Shown: piece after piece, positions 20,518 to 24,000 of the stretch | Layout: every line of letters starts with the position of its first letter | Position numbering within the stretch: the stretch's first letter is position 1 | Virus record (IMG/VR): IMGVR_UViG_3300007229_000083 | Span: 1 to 24,000 of that record | Length of the DNA: 24,000 nt | Direction: 5' to 3' (one strand) | Source of the DNA: a virus | Position numbers and translations under genes: made by a program | The notes under the pieces: model-generated | What the model was told of the DNA's origin: nothing | Database searches by the model: none | The model's input: only the letters and a program-made list of their open reading frames with translations

Positions 20518-23500
20518 ATGGCTAATGACTTTTATTATGGTAATGAAACTAAGGTATACCTTGAGAGCAAGGATGGCCACTTGTGGCAGATTATTGTTAC
20601 AGGCACCCCTTCGTTCTCACAGGGATCTGAATCAGTAGAGTTAGCTACTCCTACTTTAGTAGGGGGAGGTACGACAAGAAACTCCTTAAATAGATTTAAT
20701 AAAAAGATAAAAGCTAGCTATGCTCCTGCAAACTTCTCTTTCTCGACTTTCGTTAGGCCTTTTACACAAGGATCTAAGGAGCGAGCAGTGGAAGATGTAC
20801 TGTGGGAGCTAGTTTCCAAAGGTTCCGCCACTTCATATGCTAATTCCCCTTCTACAGTATCAGCAGCATCACAAGTAGTAACAATGTCAAGAGACGAGCT
20901 ACTAGATACCTTTAATTTGTACTTTGTATTTGAAAATAATACTGGGTATAAACTAAGAGGTTGCAAGCTAAATAGTGCAGATGCCAGCGTTGCTATAGAT
21001 TCTATGGCAACAATCAACTGGAGCGGGTACGGAACGCATCTAGAAAAGTTCGACCCACAGGATTTAGTACAGTCTGCAGATAACTCGCCACAACATAGAA
21101 GCGGCAACATTGACAGTGGAAAAATGGCTGCAATGGAAGGCAATACTGCAATATTTGCACACTCATGGGAAAACGCCCCTGATACAAATAACTACGATGG
21201 TGCTGCTCATGTGTATGTAACAAATGATGGTGGGTGTACGTGGGAGTTTCAACAGACTTTACGACCTACTGAGACGGCAGGCCATGAGTACTTCGGGGTC
21301 TCTATGGCTCTCGAAGGGGATAAACTTGTTATAAGTGCAGTCAATCGCCTGGGCGGAGACGGAGGATTCTACTACTTTACTAGAGCTGCAGGAGTCTGGA
21401 CTCTTGTAGCGGCTTATTCTAGTCCTGACTTTGACGAGGATAATGGTGACGATGACGGAGTCTCAGGGGACTATGATGATGATAGACTAGGTCAATCAGT
21501 AGCAATGAGCGGAGACTATTTAGTAACAGGTGTATCTGGGCACGATTCCGGAGATAGTTTAAACGATGATATTGGTGCAGCAGTTGTATGGAAGCTTGTA
21601 AGCAACGCATGGGTGCAAAAGGCTATATTATATAACACAGATGGAACGGACGCGCAATACGGAAGAAGTGTGCAGATAGATGGAGACAGAATTGTTATTC
21701 CGAGCAGAAAAAATCTTTATTTTTACACTACATCAGACGCGGGAGAAACTTGGTCACTAGAGCAGACATTAAGTATCGGGGCCGGTAGTAAACCAATAGC
21801 ATCACAGAACGAAATATGTAAATATAACCGCCAGGGCGGAACTTACGGTACCGTCATGCTTGGCATGGCCTACATAGACTCACATGCCGGCTTTTTTGAT
21901 AGCGGTGCAGTGCTGGTAATTACACATAATGGAACAGCTTGGTCCCTTACACAAACTATAGCGTCTCCTCTTGCAGCAACGCAACATTATTTCGGACGCC
22001 ACCTAGACTTTGATGGAACTACACTATTAGTCGCAGGCTCAGACGATTACTCACGTTGGGGCTCTACCGATACGAATTACGGTAGAGGCAAGCTATACCA
22101 ATACAACTTAAACGAAACAACTTGGGAGTTATCCCATACGTTAGATACTGAAAAAGCATTATCTTTAGGCGGTGCAATGGGTCGTACTAACTATAGCTTC
22201 ACATTGAGTAATGGCAATATATTAACTAGATGTCTAGAAAACCGAACAGGATTAAGCGTAGCTACTACTACCCGAACTGTGACCAGCATTACAGCAGACT
22301 ACATAACACTAAATGCCCGCTACAATCCTAGAAGCTACGATTCTGTAGTTATCAACGGACAAAGGTATTTTGCTATTTTGTTATCTCCAGCCGGGGTCAA
22401 CCACGCTGTAGGTCTTAGTACGAACTGGGTTATGAACCAGGAGGGTAGAGGGCGAATAGACTGTACTACTTTAGGTCTATCTGTAAATGATAGTTTAGTT
22501 TTTGAAGGCGAGAATATACACTCTTGGCACTTCTTTAAGGCTGCCTTCCACCCTTCAATGTGTGAGAACAAAACGGGGTTAGCGCTAACAGATAACTACA
22601 TAGTAAATAAACTTAGTAGCATGGAATTTGGTCTGCAAGAAAGTAAAGAAGTTCTTTATCGTGGTGGCATGCTTCCTGATTCGCCTACATCGCATGATTA
22701 TTTTGGAGCGGCAATGGACATGCAGTACCCTTGGTTGATGGTATCCGCATATGGAGATGATACTGCCACAGGCGATGCAGGCTCAGTACAAGTTTTTAAA
22801 TTTGATGAAGCTACTAACGCTTGGGTATTTAAACAGACTTTATTTTCCTTCTCACCTGAAGGAAGTGCACAATTTGGAGGACCCCATGATGGTAGTCCAA
22901 TTTCTATCTCACCTTGCGGTAGGCAGGTAGCAATAGGAGAACAAGGCAGAGGTACAGATACTACAGGCCGTGTAAATATCTTCTCCTTAAAAGCAGACCT
23001 GTGGCAGCAAGAAGCAATTATAGACCCTACAGGCACCGCTACCGGTGACACGTACCTAGAATTTGGCAGGGACGTGTCTTTATATCACAACATGCTTATT
23101 GTAGGTTGCTGGCTAGATAATACTTCTACAGGCAACGACAAAGCAGGCAGCGCCGCTATTTATAGAAGAGAAGGAGCGTTGTGGACTAAGAGAGAGCATT
23201 TAGTTGGGTCAGATCATGGCGGCACCAGTGCAGCACACGATTATTTCGGTAGAGGAGTAGCTATATATGACGGAGTGGCTATAGTATGTGCTTCTGGAGA
23301 AGGTGCCGGTACTTACTACTCCTTCAAATCCACAAATAATGGAAAAGACTGGTCGCTAGCAGAGAGAAAATACTTGCCTACCGGAGCATCTCAAGGAGGT
23401 CGCCAAGTCAAGCTTGCAGAAGGTACCATGATCATTGGAGAGCACGGACTAGATGTACTGAATGGCTTAAGTAACACAGGAGGTGTATTTGTCTATAATA

Positions 23501-24000
23501 CTACTTCGACATTAGGCGTATTTAATCATGTAACTACTCTGCTTCCACTAACTGTAGACTTTGCTGATTTAGAGGTTAATGATTATTTCGGACTGCCTGT
23601 AGATATGGACACGTCTGAGAACGGTAAGAATGTTACTATTGTGGCAGGCGGTCATACGTTCGACACCAACGGAATAAATTCTGCAGGCCTCGGATACATT
23701 TGGAACTCTACTGATTACGGAAAATCTTGGTCTGAAGGACGTACGTTTCACCCTTCCAAGTTGGCCGATGCCGATGCTTTTGGACACTCATTAGCAGTAA
23801 GCAATGGACATATTGCAGGTGGATCTAGAATTGGTGAAGTACCGGGATTAGCGGGAAATGATCATGGATATGTAGCTACATTCAGAACTGGCGTAAACTT
23901 CCCTATTACTGCAGCAAGTGTTAGCATAAACAACGGGTTAATGCCTATAACTTATCCTTTGCTAAAAGAGAAAGATCGCCCTATCGGTTTCACTTCGGGG
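20518..24000 (+). CDS. Tail-tube-like protein with two inserted beta-propellers (partial, runs off edge)
   Basis: Open from ATG 20518 to the window end (1161 codons, no stop). Residues 1-172 parallel the main tail-tube protein: PSFSQ, APANFSFSTFVRP, VEDVLWELVSKG and INWSGYG at 166-172. The tube fold then appears interrupted. Residues about 175-545 hold roughly six FG-GAP-like blades (EYFGVSMALEGDKLVISAV, DRLGQSVAMSGDYLVTGV), some with Asp-boxes (TSDAGETW). An unassigned domain follows at about 550-690. NYIVNKLSS (693-701) parallels tube-protein NFIQNRLST. Residues about 722-1125 hold seven more blades (for example HDYFGAAMDMQ, STDYGKSW). VSINNGLMPITYP from 1135 then resumes the tube match. 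Acidic loops such as DEDNGDDDG suggest calcium. Only a weak ribosome site is seen. Likely surface-exposed, binding host surface or glycans. Confidence 0.75.
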   Translation, partial: MANDFYYGNETKVYLESKDGHLWQIIVTGTPSFSQGSESVELATPTLVGGGTTRNSLNRFNKKIKASYAPANFSFSTFVRPFTQGSKERAVEDVLWELVSKGSATSYANSPSTVSAASQVVTMSRDELLDTFNLYFVFENNTGYKLRGCKLNSADASVAIDSMATINWSGYGTHLEKFDPQDLVQSADNSPQHRSGNIDSGKMAAMEGNTAIFAHSWENAPDTNNYDGAAHVYVTNDGGCTWEFQQTLRPTETAGHEYFGVSMALEGDKLVISAVNRLGGDGGFYYFTRAAGVWTLVAAYSSPDFDEDNGDDDGVSGDYDDDRLGQSVAMSGDYLVTGVSGHDSGDSLNDDIGAAVVWKLVSNAWVQKAILYNTDGTDAQYGRSVQIDGDRIVIPSRKNLYFYTTSDAGETWSLEQTLSIGAGSKPIASQNEICKYNRQGGTYGTVMLGMAYIDSHAGFFDSGAVLVITHNGTAWSLTQTIASPLAATQHYFGRHLDFDGTTLLVAGSDDYSRWGSTDTNYGRGKLYQYNLNETTWELSHTLDTEKALSLGGAMGRTNYSFTLSNGNILTRCLENRTGLSVATTTRTVTSITADYITLNARYNPRSYDSVVINGQRYFAILLSPAGVNHAVGLSTNWVMNQEGRGRIDCTTLGLSVNDSLVFEGENIHSWHFFKAAFHPSMCENKTGLALTDNYIVNKLSSMEFGLQESKEVLYRGGMLPDSPTSHDYFGAAMDMQYPWLMVSAYGDDTATGDAGSVQVFKFDEATNAWVFKQTLFSFSPEGSAQFGGPHDGSPISISPCGRQVAIGEQGRGTDTTGRVNIFSLKADLWQQEAIIDPTGTATGDTYLEFGRDVSLYHNMLIVGCWLDNTSTGNDKAGSAAIYRREGALWTKREHLVGSDHGGTSAAHDYFGRGVAIYDGVAIVCASGEGAGTYYSFKSTNNGKDWSLAERKYLPTGASQGGRQVKLAEGTMIIGEHGLDVLNGLSNTGGVFVYNTTSTLGVFNHVTTLLPLTVDFADLEVNDYFGLPVDMDTSENGKNVTIVAGGHTFDTNGINSAGLGYIWNSTDYGKSWSEGRTFHPSKLADADAFGHSLAVSNGHIAGGSRIGEVPGLAGNDHGYVATFRTGVNFPITAASVSINNGLMPITYPLLKEKDRPIGFTSG

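Noticed and set aside
1-24000. CRISPR arrays, tRNA genes, insertion sequences, integrase/attachment sites
   Set aside because: Looked for by eye; no repeat-spacer pattern, cloverleaf, transposase motif or tyrosine/serine recombinase was seen.

Overview
The window is part of a tailed double-stranded DNA phage (or prophage) genome of the siphovirus, HK97-fold type. Almost everything runs rightward in tightly packed, often overlapping genes, and most of the virion assembly pathway is recognisable: terminase small and large subunits, HNH endonuclease, portal, prohead protease fused to the major capsid protein, head-tail connector, neck and tail-terminator proteins, and tail-tube protein. The host is probably a Gram-negative, perhaps aquatic, bacterium. 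This is inferred from consensus sigma70 promoters, a phage-borne outer-membrane-type beta-strand protein with a signal peptide, two Fur-box-like sites, and gene families that I associate with marine phages. No integrase, transposase, tRNA, rRNA, CRISPR array, lysin or polymerase is visible.

Layout. 1-498 is a non-coding control region with one leftward and three rightward sigma70-type promoters and two near-identical palindromic operators. 499-2818 looks like an early operon: a small DNA-binding-like protein, a small membrane protein, a HAD phosphatase, a DEDDh exonuclease and a PPK2-family polyphosphate-dependent nucleotide kinase. 2819-3187 is non-coding, with a long hairpin, tandem Fur-box-like sites, a direct repeat and a strong promoter. 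3188-7840 encodes two adhesin-like structural proteins, the second of 1434 residues. 7881-8345 is a self-contained moron-like unit (promoter, outer-membrane protein, terminator). 8356-12896 starts with its own promoter and runs from terS to terL, enclosing a set of small membrane, exported and very basic proteins. 12906-16946 holds a further promoter, HNH, portal, a small gene, the protease-scaffold-capsid fusion and a terminator. 16963-24000 holds connector, neck, tail terminator and tail tube genes, a terminator, and a very long open gene that runs off the right edge.

How it works together. TerS/TerL, HNH and portal would package DNA into a capsid made from the 693-residue fusion, which carries a strong internal ribosome site that could also supply protease-free scaffold-capsid protein. 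UUCG-loop terminators just after the capsid and tail-tube genes would keep those two products abundant relative to the genes that follow. The most unusual element is the last gene: a second tail-tube-like protein whose fold appears to be interrupted by two FG-GAP/Asp-box beta-propellers, suggesting an ornamented tail that binds the host surface or glycans. All calls come from reading the sequence and remembered family motifs; no database search was run.
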